DNA of 40,033 bases from a candidate division WWE3 bacterium GW2011_GWC2_41_23. GTDB taxonomy: Bacteria > Patescibacteriota > WWE3 > UBA101185 > UBA10185. Numbering within the stretch: the stretch's first letter is position 1; every line of letters begins with the position of its first letter. Shown here piece by piece: positions 14,034 to 22,109 of this stretch. The stretch is from NCBI GenBank assembly GCA_000996895.1, contig LCBB01000010.1, positions 1 to 40,033 of the forward strand, in the 5' to 3' direction. Position numbers and translations under genes: made by a program. Under the pieces are notes generated by a model. That model worked only from the letters and a program-made list of their open reading frames with translations, was not told the DNA's origin and did no database searches.

Positions 14034-15574
14034 TGGCCTCTTTTGTGGACAAACACGATAAATTCGTACATAGGGTGTTAGAAATGTCTCTTGGCGTAAT
14101 GACGTGGACACTTCTGACATCCCCCATTTGGCTGGGGATTATTTACCCCCCGGCTATTGTTTATATGCTCACCCTTTTTACAGTCTACTGGAGCTATCTT
14201 GCCGCCAAACATTCATTCGGTCTTTTTCTGGGCTATAGGAAATATAAAGAAGAATTGAAAGTGGATTGGGCGGGTGAATTCAATAAGCTGGAATTTTCCG
14301 CTTTGCCCGATCCTACAACTTTGCCCGCTAGTAAGGATGCTCTCAAACATCTTGTTCTCATACCGGCAGTGAATGAGCCGGCCGGCGTTTTAAGAGAAAG
14401 CATTGAAAGTATTTTTAATCAAACTTTTGATACCAAAAAAATTACTCTTGTTTATACAATCGAGGAAAGATATTCCGAGGACACAGCAAATCTTATAAGA
14501 GAACTTGTTGGAGACCGTATTTCTCAACTAGAAAGACTTTTGATTTTTGTACATCCGAGAGGTATTGCTGGAGAAGCCATAGGAGCTGCGGCCGCAAACA
14601 GAACTTGGGGAGCAAAGCATGCCGTGGAAGTTCTGACAAATGAAAACGCAAACATCAGAGACTATGTTTTCAGCACAATTGACGCAGATCATGTTTTGCA
14701 TCCCCAATACTTATCAAGACTCTCCCACTTATATCTGTCTACGGACAGAAGGGACAATCATTATTACTCAACCGCAGTTCACCTTTTCAACAATAATCTT
14801 TGGCGTGTTCCCGTTATGATGCGTATTGAGGCAAACGCCGTCACTATGGGTAGCTTGTCCGACTGGAGTGCCTCGAAAGGAGCTTTAAAAGATAGTTTTT
14901 CTTCGTATTCAGCCTCCCTTCAGACTTTAATTGATGCCGATTATTGGGATGTAGCGCTGGGGGTGGATGACACGATATTCTACTGGCGGGCTTTTTTTGT
15001 CCGCAACGGAGATTTCGATGGAATTCCCCACCACATTCCTTATTCAGCTGATGCCGTTGAAGGCAGTAATTACATTGATTCCCACGTCAGACTTTACAGG
15101 CAATTACTAAGGTGGGGTTGGGGAGCCATAGACTTTCCTTTATCTATGAAAGAGTTTATGAAAAATAAAAGAATTCCCCGCGGTAAAAAAATCGGGTGGT
15201 TATTTAAACACATTGAGAGGCGTGTCATTTTAATAAATATCGTGTTTTTAATTACATTTGGTTTCGGTCTGGTTACTTTGGTTAACCCGTATGTCAAACA
15301 ATCCAATTTCGCATACAGCCTGCCGGACATTATGAGTTTGATACTGACAATAACTCTCATATTTTTAATTCCCGCGACAATTTTAAGAATGGGCCTTGTA
15401 ACGGCGATGCCTAAGAAATGGCCGATATGGCGCAAGTTTTTTGTCCTTTTGGAAGGTCCTCTTATTATGCTCAATCTTTTGACTTTCTCTTTCTTTCCCT
15501 GGGTGCAGGCTCAGACTAAAATGTTGCTAGGACACAAAATGAAGGATCTTTACCACACTCCCAAGGTGAGGTAG
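14030..15574 (+). CDS. Membrane family-2 glycosyltransferase
   Basis: This 514-aa protein has two N-terminal membrane helices (about 20-60), a GT2 catalytic domain and three or so C-terminal helices. Motifs include LIPAVNEPAGVLRESIESIF, TIDADHV (the DxD-type metal site), VDDTIFYWRAF and RQLLRWGWG (the QxxRW-like motif of processive GT2 enzymes). Fold and topology resemble cellulose-synthase-like enzymes that polymerise sugars and export them. The sugar is unknown. It is translationally coupled to tatD by a 4-nt overlap and lies 10 nt before the WecA-like gene. Confidence 0.85.
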   Translation: MMASFVDKHDKFVHRVLEMSLGVMTWTLLTSPIWLGIIYPPAIVYMLTLFTVYWSYLAAKHSFGLFLGYRKYKEELKVDWAGEFNKLEFSALPDPTTLPASKDALKHLVLIPAVNEPAGVLRESIESIFNQTFDTKKITLVYTIEERYSEDTANLIRELVGDRISQLERLLIFVHPRGIAGEAIGAAAANRTWGAKHAVEVLTNENANIRDYVFSTIDADHVLHPQYLSRLSHLYLSTDRRDNHYYSTAVHLFNNNLWRVPVMMRIEANAVTMGSLSDWSASKGALKDSFSSYSASLQTLIDADYWDVALGVDDTIFYWRAFFVRNGDFDGIPHHIPYSADAVEGSNYIDSHVRLYRQLLRWGWGAIDFPLSMKEFMKNKRIPRGKKIGWLFKHIERRVILINIVFLITFGFGLVTLVNPYVKQSNFAYSLPDIMSLILTITLIFLIPATILRMGLVTAMPKKWPIWRKFFVLLEGPLIMLNLLTFSFFPWVQAQTKMLLGHKMKDLYHTPKVR

Positions 15575-15584
15575 AAATTAAATT

Positions 15585-17090
15585 ATGAACATAACGGCAA
15601 GAATCAAAAAATCGTTGGATATTTTTTTCGCGGGCAAGAGAAGAAGTGTTGCTCCGTTCGTTCTAATAAATATTTTTTTAGTATTGCTACAGGTTTTATA
15701 TATTTTTTCCAGATATAAGTATATTAATTCGGAAATTCCTTTTTGGTTTGCCAAGAATTGGGGGGATTTTCAGTTAGCACCAAAATTTTATATCTACTAC
15801 TTACCGGCAACCGCATTTGTACTTACCGTAGTGGCAGGTTTAACAAGGTATCTTAACCGTCTATACCTGAGATACTTTGATGAAATAGTCTCCTATTTTA
15901 TTACTGTTGTTAACATATTCATTTTTTACTGTGTCTATTACATTATTCAATCGGCTTCGCTACCGTTTCCGCCCTTTATTTCTGCAAAATTCCTGGCGTT
16001 GTTCCCTCCCTTTCTCGGAGCTTTTGTTGCCGTTTATGCGGTGTTGCCTTATTTTATTGATTTTGCTAATAGGAAACGCCTTGTTACTGACCCGGGAGTT
16101 CACAGACACCCGGCAATGCTACTAAGAGAGCCTTCCGCCCGCGGAGGAGGTTTTGTGTACGCCGTGACATTTTTACTTATAAGTGTTCTATTTTTGGGAC
16201 TCGGCAGACAGTTCCACGGTATTTATCTGTCAGTTCTTATGTTAGCCGTCCTCGGGATAACTGATGATTTTCAGAATACTCACCCTACTTCAGAATTTAG
16301 AGTGTTGGAAAATCCATTTCTACGTTTGCTGCTTTTGTTTCTTTGTGTTTTACCCATAATTCTTTCGGGTCTGGTTGTTAATACCGTGAGCATACCTTTC
16401 GACGGTTTAGTGGATCTGGGAAACCTTACTATTATAGTGGGCTCGGTTTCCATACCGGTAGTTTCCGCAATTTTAACGACGATCTGGGTTGTTTGGATGA
16501 TGAACGCTCTCTCCTGGTCTAACGGTATCGACGGACAGTTTGCGGGAGTAATAGGCATCTCATCAATATTTGTAGCGATACTAGCGCTGAGGTTCGAGAA
16601 TCTTGAACCGGTTCACAGAAATGTGGCAGTTATGGCTGCAATTAGCGCCGGTGCAGCTTTCGGATTTACAAAATATACCTGGTATCCGTCAAAGATTATG
16701 TGGGGGTTTGGGGCGATGGCGGCGGGTCTCGTTATTGCCGCGTTATCTATTTCAGTTCAGACCAAGGTTTTAGTATCAGTGCTTTTCATTCTCATCCCGT
16801 TTTTGGATGCTTTGGTGACCTTTTTTAGAAGAATATTTCAGGGAAAAAATCCATTATCGGGAGATAGGGGGCATTTGCACCATCTGTTGTTGGATAGAGG
16901 GTGGAGTATTCAAAAAATCGCCCGGTTTTACTGGTTTGCGGCAATTCTATTTGGGCTTATAGGACTTCTGTCGCCGGAGAGATACATAGTTAAACTGTCC
17001 CTTACTGTAATAGGGGGTGTGGGATTTTTTATTGCGCTGTTGAACCTAAAATCACTAGGGCGCAGAAAACAGAAACAAGAATCTGAGTAA
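15585..17090 (+). CDS. WecA/MraY-type polyprenyl-phosphate sugar-1-phosphate transferase
   Basis: This 501-aa polytopic protein has roughly eleven hydrophobic segments. The family signatures are GITDDFQN (the conserved Asp pair), LSWSNGIDGQFAG (NGxDG) and PLSGDRGHLHHLLLDRG, the carbohydrate-recognition loop of the WecA/TagO branch. It would transfer a sugar-1-phosphate from a UDP-sugar to undecaprenyl phosphate, starting a lipid-linked glycan. About 120 N-terminal residues form extra helices not seen in E. coli WecA. The 3' end overlaps the convergent gene by 62 bp. Confidence 0.88.
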   Translation: MNITARIKKSLDIFFAGKRRSVAPFVLINIFLVLLQVLYIFSRYKYINSEIPFWFAKNWGDFQLAPKFYIYYLPATAFVLTVVAGLTRYLNRLYLRYFDEIVSYFITVVNIFIFYCVYYIIQSASLPFPPFISAKFLALFPPFLGAFVAVYAVLPYFIDFANRKRLVTDPGVHRHPAMLLREPSARGGGFVYAVTFLLISVLFLGLGRQFHGIYLSVLMLAVLGITDDFQNTHPTSEFRVLENPFLRLLLLFLCVLPIILSGLVVNTVSIPFDGLVDLGNLTIIVGSVSIPVVSAILTTIWVVWMMNALSWSNGIDGQFAGVIGISSIFVAILALRFENLEPVHRNVAVMAAISAGAAFGFTKYTWYPSKIMWGFGAMAAGLVIAALSISVQTKVLVSVLFILIPFLDALVTFFRRIFQGKNPLSGDRGHLHHLLLDRGWSIQKIARFYWFAAILFGLIGLLSPERYIVKLSLTVIGGVGFFIALLNLKSLGRRKQKQESE

Positions 17091-17505
17091 GTATTCCCCA
17101 AGGGAGGGGAGATTGGAACTGTAGCTTTGCTTGTATACGGTTGTTTATCTTTAAAAAGCCATTCAGGTTTTTTTCATATAGAGTAAGCCCGCTAAGCAAA
17201 TCCGGAATAACTCCTCCTATGCCGCAAATTAGCATCCGGAACCCAAGCGCGGGGTCGTTTACAATCCACAGGGCGTAGAGAACCGCAGCGGTTCCGGTTG
17301 CTACTGCTAGAGACAACTCACCGGCGACGGCTAACGGGCGCCACCCGGAAACCCTTTCATCCTCATTTGTGTTGGAAAAAAAGTCCCAGTGCGGGACAAG
17401 ATCCCCCAGGTAATGCATGCCTACAGAGACCGGGAACGCTATTAATGGGTTTTTTACTACCGACGCTACGGCAATCCCTACGAGTGTGTGAGGTGTTAAA
17501 AGCAT
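17029..17505 (-). CDS. Small polytopic membrane protein with an HxxxD...PHWD motif
   Basis: This 158-aa protein has about four hydrophobic segments and the sequence GMHYLGDLVPHWDFF near residue 30. That resembles the membrane-bound metal-hydrolase-like families related to YdjM, where the His and Asp residues are thought to bind metal. A second pair, GGVIPDLLSGL, fits the same pattern. The gene converges with the WecA-like gene and overlaps its last 62 bp. I consider it real because of its length, motif and clean hydrophobic profile. Function is unknown. Confidence 0.6.
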   Translation of the reverse strand: MLLTPHTLVGIAVASVVKNPLIAFPVSVGMHYLGDLVPHWDFFSNTNEDERVSGWRPLAVAGELSLAVATGTAAVLYALWIVNDPALGFRMLICGIGGVIPDLLSGLTLYEKNLNGFLKINNRIQAKLQFQSPLPWGILTQILVSVFCALVILGSTAQ

Positions 17506-17739
17506 AGCAATATAGAATTCTAATTTAAGTTCAGTTAAAATTCAACTCTGCCTTGTTTTTTCACTTTGTTTTCATTTTTGTGGTGTAAGCCTTACATATT
17601 TACTTTTTTACTTTTGTATTCAAATGATTACTTACTTAAACCGGATTAACAGAAATAACCCACATTTACACTAATTGCAAAAGAAGAATGCTCTAATATA
17701 TGTGGGTGTACTTTAGTTCGTAGATAAGCAAATAATTAA
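17506..17739. other. AT-rich intergenic region with an inverted repeat
   Basis: This 234-bp stretch between divergent genes contains no convincing ORF. ACCCACAT near 17658 and ATGTGGGT near 17699 form an inverted repeat with a loop of about 33 nt. The TAATATATG near the second arm might be a -10 region for the response regulator. The rest is T-rich with no further recognisable signal. Confidence 0.4.
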
Positions 17740-18408
17740 ATGAGATTTCTATTAGTTAATTACAATGGCTTCAGAGAACGTGGCGTGATTCAGGAAATTC
17801 GAAAGAAAGGAGTGTGCGATATTGTCGGAGATTCCGGCGAATGTCTTTATATGGCTGAGTGTACACAATATGATGGTTTGATTTTGACAAACAATATTAG
17901 AGGACAGTCTGCTTTGGAACTGTGCCCCGAACTCCGTGTCCGAGGGGTGGATGCTCCAATAGTTTATATAACACCTTTTCCCACTTCAGTGGAAAAGATA
18001 TTATTTCTTAATTCCGGTGCTGATATCTACTTGCCTTCTTACGCCCCCGTAGAAGAGTTCCACGCCGAATTTATGGTTTCCCTAAGACGGGTGCTCGTAG
18101 CAAAAATAGACACCGCTGTAAAGTTTAAGGGATTCTGCTTAAATTTACACAACCGAAGATTGTATTTCGGTGAACAGGTTGTGCACATCACGAAAAAAGA
18201 GTACGAACTGTTAGAGTATTTTGCTTTTAACATCGGAAGGATTATGACCAGTGAATTGCTTTTGGAACATGTATGGGATTTAGGATTAGAAACCGCCTCA
18301 AATACTTTAATTGTTCACATCAGAAATATAAGACTTAAATTTAGCAAGTACACGCCTGAGCAGGTTATAGAGAACAAGAGGGGACGCGGCTATATTCTAA
18401 CGGCTTGA
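17740..18408 (+). CDS. OmpR-type response regulator with a degenerate receiver
   Basis: This 222-aa protein has a C-terminal OmpR/PhoB winged helix: VVHITKKEYELLEYFAFNIGRIMTSELLLEHVW followed by ASNTLIVHIRNIRLKF and the RGRGY wing. The N-terminal 115 residues follow the receiver pattern but lack the chemistry. The acidic pair at the N-terminus is NYN, the phospho-acceptor Asp region reads YDGLILTNNIRG with Thr/Asn at that position, and the conserved Lys is lost (YLPSYAP). No histidine kinase lies in the window. It is therefore probably a phosphorylation-independent regulator, as known for other atypical OmpR proteins. Its target could be the flanking envelope genes (inference). Confidence 0.85.
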   Translation: MRFLLVNYNGFRERGVIQEIRKKGVCDIVGDSGECLYMAECTQYDGLILTNNIRGQSALELCPELRVRGVDAPIVYITPFPTSVEKILFLNSGADIYLPSYAPVEEFHAEFMVSLRRVLVAKIDTAVKFKGFCLNLHNRRLYFGEQVVHITKKEYELLEYFAFNIGRIMTSELLLEHVWDLGLETASNTLIVHIRNIRLKFSKYTPEQVIENKRGRGYILTA

Positions 18409-18433
18409 GAAAAAGTGAAAAAAGCCATATTAT
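18405..18433 (+). promoter_or_regulatory. Promoter of the UbiA-type gene, leaderless
   Basis: -35 TTGAGA (18405-18410), 17-bp spacer, -10 TATTAT (18428-18433), then 7 nt to ATG 18441. The -35 overlaps the end of the response regulator gene. The TTG that the ORF track uses as the start at 18405 is this -35 box. Confidence 0.65.
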
Positions 18434-18440
18434 TCCACTA

Positions 18441-19385
18441 ATGGTCTACACACTATACCAATTAATAAGAACAGCACGCCCCAGGCAGTGGCTGAAGAAT
18501 TTAAGTTTATTCGCAGCCCCTATTTTTGCCGGAAGAGTGTTTAATCCCGATACATTTGATCTGACCCTGAAGGCATTTATAGCGTTTTGTCTTCTTTCTT
18601 CCGGAAGTTACTTTATAAATGACATCATTGATGCGAACAAAGACAGGCTTCACCCTATTAAGAAAAACCGCCCTATAGCATCGGGGCGGCTCTCTCCCAC
18701 ACTGGCAGCCATTGTTGCCGGAATTTTTATAGCTTCCGCTTTGCTTATTGGTTTTAACGCCGTGGGCACATACTTCGCGCTGTCGCTTATCCTTTACATA
18801 ATCCTCCAGGCTTCGTATTCTCTGTATTTCAGAAACGTGATAATTATGGATTCCTTGGTTGTGGCCACGGGTTTTGTTTTAAGGGTTTTTGCAGGGGGCT
18901 TAGCATCGTACACTTCAATTTCAAGCTGGCTGGCACTGACCACGATTGGGATTTCTCTTCTTCTGGCATTCGGGAAAAGAAGATCGGAGAAAACAATTCT
19001 TTCGAAATACGCTCCTTCTCAGGGGGAGATGGAAACAAGAAAAACTCTCAGGCATTACCCCGACAACCTTTTGGATAGCATGATTTCTATGTCGGCGACC
19101 TACACAATAATCACTTACTCTCTGTTTGTTTTTCAGATTTCCCCGAGCGGAACAAACGATGCGTTGTTAAAAATTCTTCCTTCAATATTGAAGTCTCCAA
19201 AATGGATGATGCTCACCATACCTTTGGTAATCTACGGTATAGCCAGATATCTGTATGTTATTTACGAAAAGGGAGAAGCGGAGTCTCCGGAAAGAGTGTT
19301 GCTATCAGATAAGCCTCTTCTTTTTACCGTAACATTTTGGGGGATATTGACGATGCTGATAATATTTTTAATTCCCGATCTTTAG
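18441..19385 (+). CDS. UbiA-family prenyltransferase, decaprenyl-phosphate phosphoribosyltransferase-like
   Basis: I choose ATG 18441 (about 314 aa) instead of the upstream TTG because of the promoter placed exactly before it and because typical members start just before TARPRQWLKNL. The protein is polytopic with about eight helices. The first Asp-rich motif is NDIIDANKDRLHPIKKNRP, and its HPxKxxRPIASG extension is typical of enzymes that transfer phosphoribose from PRPP to polyprenyl phosphate. The second acidic motif region is weaker. It may supply a lipid-linked pentose donor to the nearby glycosyltransferases (inference). The last 18 bp overlap the convergent small gene. Confidence 0.85.
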   Translation: MVYTLYQLIRTARPRQWLKNLSLFAAPIFAGRVFNPDTFDLTLKAFIAFCLLSSGSYFINDIIDANKDRLHPIKKNRPIASGRLSPTLAAIVAGIFIASALLIGFNAVGTYFALSLILYIILQASYSLYFRNVIIMDSLVVATGFVLRVFAGGLASYTSISSWLALTTIGISLLLAFGKRRSEKTILSKYAPSQGEMETRKTLRHYPDNLLDSMISMSATYTIITYSLFVFQISPSGTNDALLKILPSILKSPKWMMLTIPLVIYGIARYLYVIYEKGEAESPERVLLSDKPLLFTVTFWGILTMLIIFLIPDL

Positions 19386-19649
19386 TCCGCCTGTTGCGGT
19401 TGATTCTGCTGCCTGCTTTGCCATCTCTAACTCGACTTTCCTTATTATCTCTTCCAGTTCTACCGGTATATCGTTGTACAGCCCTTTTTGTGAGTTATTG
19501 ATTTCATCCTGAGCCGATAAAACTTCAGCATTCTCTACCATGTTGTTATTAAAACTTGCCATGGTAACAGCCAGCACCGGGATGAGAAGCAACAAAGAGA
19601 GAACTGAAAAAAGCCCGGCGTTAATAAATAGTTTGTTTATAAATTTCAT
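19368..19649 (-). CDS. Small membrane-anchored or secreted protein, unknown
   Basis: This 93-aa protein has an N-terminal hydrophobic helix at about residues 12-32 (a signal anchor or signal peptide) and a hydrophilic, acidic, partly helical remainder (VELEEIIRKVELEMAKQAAE). I do not recognise the family. It overlaps the 3' end of the UbiA-type gene by 18 bp and its start overlaps the stop of the next minus-strand gene by 4 nt, so the two minus-strand genes are translationally coupled. That coupling is the best support for it being real. Confidence 0.6.
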   Translation of the reverse strand: MKFINKLFINAGLFSVLSLLLLIPVLAVTMASFNNNMVENAEVLSAQDEINNSQKGLYNDIPVELEEIIRKVELEMAKQAAESTATGGLKIGN

Positions 19650-20209
19650 AGTTGGTCCGTGTTTACCTCTAAAAATGTGACGTTGTGATCCAACCCATCA
19701 TCTTTAGAAGATTTAACCTCGTTTTCAATATCAGTGACCAGAAGAATTGAGGCGACGACCGCTACTGATAGTGTTACATAGAAAACAAAAGCGTATATGA
19801 AAGAGTATAGCGCCAAAGCACCGGTTAGTATCGTCATTAAATAGGCATAGGAGATCCAAATTGCACCCTTGGTGTAAAGATCCAGAGAACTCTGAACCAT
19901 TCCTTGCATTCTTAAAGAGAAGAGCGTAGCAGTTAGTTTTGGGGTGATGTGGGTGTCATGAAATACGTGCGCTTTCAGTAAAAAGAAAGACAGACTTATG
20001 GCAAGTACGATTGTCATTATTAGCATCGAATAGGAATTTACCTGTATGTATTGTTCTTTTCCTTCGAAGATAAAACCTTTTTTTGTGAGTTCGAAAGGAA
20101 TTTCAAAATACATGGCAAGCAGGGCCATTGATACTATCCTTGTGGAAACAAGCACCACTGCAGGCACTATGGCCTGGTCGATAAGTTTAATAAGCAGTTT
20201 AGAGAACAT
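19646..20209 (-). CDS. Integral membrane protein, unknown
   Basis: The ORF track begins at 20344, but the first 45 residues are hydrophilic and cross the promoter of the divergent gene. I place the start at ATG 20209 (MFSKLLIKLIDQ), giving 187 aa. Four hydrophobic helices are visible: about residues 10-30, 60-78, 118-140 and 140-160. I recognise no family. It is coupled to the following small gene by a 4-nt overlap. The divergent partner is the O-antigen-ligase-like gene, so an envelope-related role is possible but unproven. Confidence 0.6.
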   Translation of the reverse strand: MFSKLLIKLIDQAIVPAVVLVSTRIVSMALLAMYFEIPFELTKKGFIFEGKEQYIQVNSYSMLIMTIVLAISLSFFLLKAHVFHDTHITPKLTATLFSLRMQGMVQSSLDLYTKGAIWISYAYLMTILTGALALYSFIYAFVFYVTLSVAVVASILLVTDIENEVKSSKDDGLDHNVTFLEVNTDQL

Positions 20210-20246
20210 ATTTTTTTCGCCGGCCGGAGAAAGATTTGGACAGGCT

Positions 20247-20255
20247 TGATATGAT
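20247..20255 (+). promoter_or_regulatory. Extended -10 promoter of the O-antigen-ligase-like gene
   Basis: TGATATGAT followed by 9 nt and an ATG at 20265. This matches the leaderless pattern seen elsewhere in the window and argues that 20265, not the GTG at 20312, is the natural start. Confidence 0.5.
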
Positions 20256-20264
20256 ATTACTACT

Positions 20265-20306
20265 ATGCATTTTGTCCCGTCAATAAAAGAGTTTACTCGT
20301 TTCTGA
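20265..20306 (+). other. Out-of-frame 5' piece of the O-antigen-ligase-like gene (apparent frameshift)
   Basis: ATG 20265 opens a 13-codon frame that stops at TGA 20304-20306. Re-reading one A within the AAAA run at 20285-20288 (equivalent to one missing base) joins it to the main frame. The joined N-terminus, MHFVPSIKRVYSFLIFVLPF, is a normal first membrane segment for this family. The cause may be a sequencing or assembly error, a mutation, or programmed slippage. Confidence 0.5.
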
Positions 20307-20311
20307 TTTTT

Positions 20312-21535
20312 GTGTTGCCCTTTGTTTTTTCCCGCGAGACCCACGAGTTGTACGAGTTTCCGAAGATCACACTTTTATACACGGTTTGTACTATAACGGT
20401 AGCGATGTTTTTATCCGGATTAATTCTTAAACCCGGAAAAACTTCTCGGGTTCCGCGGGCAATTATTTTGTTTCTTGCAACGATGGGTATTTCCACGTTG
20501 TTGTCACCACACATTTATACCTCATTGTTCGGTTACTACTCGAGATTTGCCGACTCTCTTACCTTTTATTTAGCCGTGTCTTCCTTATATTACGTTGCAG
20601 TGAATGTGTTTTCTGCGGACGATTTTAAAAAACTTTTAAAAGTCGCGCAGGTAGGATCAGTGTTTCTTTTTATGTTTGCTCTCGGACAGTATTTTGAACC
20701 GTTTAATTTTTTATGGGGAGGGCAGTTGCAGGACAGAGTATTTTCGACACTTGGGCAGCCTAATTGGTACGCGCAGTACGTTCTCATTCTATTAGGAATC
20801 AGTCTTTACGAATATCTTTTCCATAACGGGAAAATTTATCTGCTATTTTATTTTGTTCAGTTTTTTTCCCTGTGGCTGACATTTTCAATGTCGGGTTTAA
20901 CAGGATTTTTAGCTTTAATCGTTTTTTATTTGGTCAGGTTTTTCCTTAAAGAAAAAGTTGAGAACAGATCCGGGCTGTATTTGCGGACTGCTGCTGTAGC
21001 GGTTGTGACATTAATTATTCCTTTGCTATTTCCGGGAATGTTTCGGGAAAGACTTAACGATGTTTTTATTGACGCCAAAAAAGTTGTCAGTAACGCTGTT
21101 ACAGTTCATGCGCAAACCGGAACGGAGGAAAATCTTGTTTCTGACCCCGGTTACATAAGATCAGGTTTGTGGGGCGGTACAGTAAAAATGATTGTCTCGG
21201 ATCCCAAGGTATTTTTGTTCGGTAGCGGACCCGAAACATTTCCATATTATTTTCAAAAATTCCGTCCCGTGAGTTTGAATTATTCCTCCGAGTGGAACTA
21301 CGTTTTTAATAAACCCCACAACTACTATTTGGAAACATGGGCGGAGCAGGGGTTGGTCGGTGTCCTTTCCTTTTTATATTTATTGTATTTTTTGTTTAGA
21401 CGGGTTGAAAAAAGATACAAAGGCGGGGTTTTGGCATTTGCCGTCACGAATATATTCGGATGGCCGACGGTTGCCACGGCTGTGCTGCTGTGGCTTTTAT
21501 TGGCCACAGTAAAAGGAAAACATGAAGATTTATAA
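20312..21535 (+). CDS. O-antigen ligase/polymerase-like membrane protein
   Basis: This 407-aa polytopic protein (about ten to twelve helices) is of the Wzy/WaaL type. The large loop near the C-terminus carries HNYYLETWAEQGLVGVLSFLYLLYF. The HNxxL...GxxG pattern there is the family hallmark, and an upstream QPNWYAQY segment also fits. The family transfers or polymerises lipid-linked glycans on the outer face of the membrane. The start given is the GTG used by the ORF track. The real start is probably ATG 20265 with a frameshift between. It overlaps the TPR gene by 14 nt. Confidence 0.82.
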   Translation: MLPFVFSRETHELYEFPKITLLYTVCTITVAMFLSGLILKPGKTSRVPRAIILFLATMGISTLLSPHIYTSLFGYYSRFADSLTFYLAVSSLYYVAVNVFSADDFKKLLKVAQVGSVFLFMFALGQYFEPFNFLWGGQLQDRVFSTLGQPNWYAQYVLILLGISLYEYLFHNGKIYLLFYFVQFFSLWLTFSMSGLTGFLALIVFYLVRFFLKEKVENRSGLYLRTAAVAVVTLIIPLLFPGMFRERLNDVFIDAKKVVSNAVTVHAQTGTEENLVSDPGYIRSGLWGGTVKMIVSDPKVFLFGSGPETFPYYFQKFRPVSLNYSSEWNYVFNKPHNYYLETWAEQGLVGVLSFLYLLYFLFRRVEKRYKGGVLAFAVTNIFGWPTVATAVLLWLLLATVKGKHEDL

Positions 21536-22109
21536 ATTATTATTACTGACATTAGTGTGGTCACTTGCTGTGTGCCTGTTATCTATTGTTAATAGAATTT
21601 ATTCGGCAGACAGAATTTCCGTGCAGGCCACCGAATTTTTAAAAGAGCAGGAAACGGAAAGGGCGCTAGTGTTAGTGAATAAATCGATTCTTTTGAATCC
21701 CTACGAACCTTCCTATTATAGAACCCGTGCGTTGGTGCACATGGCGTCGGGAATTTTGGAGAACACGCCCGGGTACAAAGACAATTCTTACGCCGATTTA
21801 CAAAAGTCTCTGGAGTTAAATCCGGACAATCTTGTTACAGAAAGAAACGCCGTTCCGGTCTTTTACTTTTTGGCAAACGGGAATCCCTTTAGTTTCCCCG
21901 GCGCAGAAAACCACGATGCTAATTTTATCGGTAAGACACGGGAATATTTTCAAATGCTTAAGTCCCGTTACTCACAGGACGCCGGAGTTATATCTTTAGT
22001 TGCGGAGTACGAAAGAAAGCTCGGTTTAACAGAAGAGTACGAAAAAAGTAGGGAAATGATTAGGATGTTACGTCCGGACTTATTGGATTGGTACGGTTCA
22101 TTCAACTAG
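21522..22109 (+). CDS. Membrane-anchored TPR-like protein
   Basis: This 195-aa protein has an N-terminal signal anchor (about 5-25) and then helical repeats. QATEFLKEQETERALVLVNKSILLNPYEPSYYRTRA and SYADLQKSLELNPDNL look like tetratricopeptide units. It overlaps the O-antigen-ligase-like gene by 14 nt and is probably a partner of it. TPR domains fused to, or encoded next to, Wzy/WaaL proteins are common. The 3' end overlaps the convergent PEGA gene by 12 bp. Confidence 0.7.
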   Translation: MKIYKLLLLTLVWSLAVCLLSIVNRIYSADRISVQATEFLKEQETERALVLVNKSILLNPYEPSYYRTRALVHMASGILENTPGYKDNSYADLQKSLELNPDNLVTERNAVPVFYFLANGNPFSFPGAENHDANFIGKTREYFQMLKSRYSQDAGVISLVAEYERKLGLTEEYEKSREMIRMLRPDLLDWYGSFN

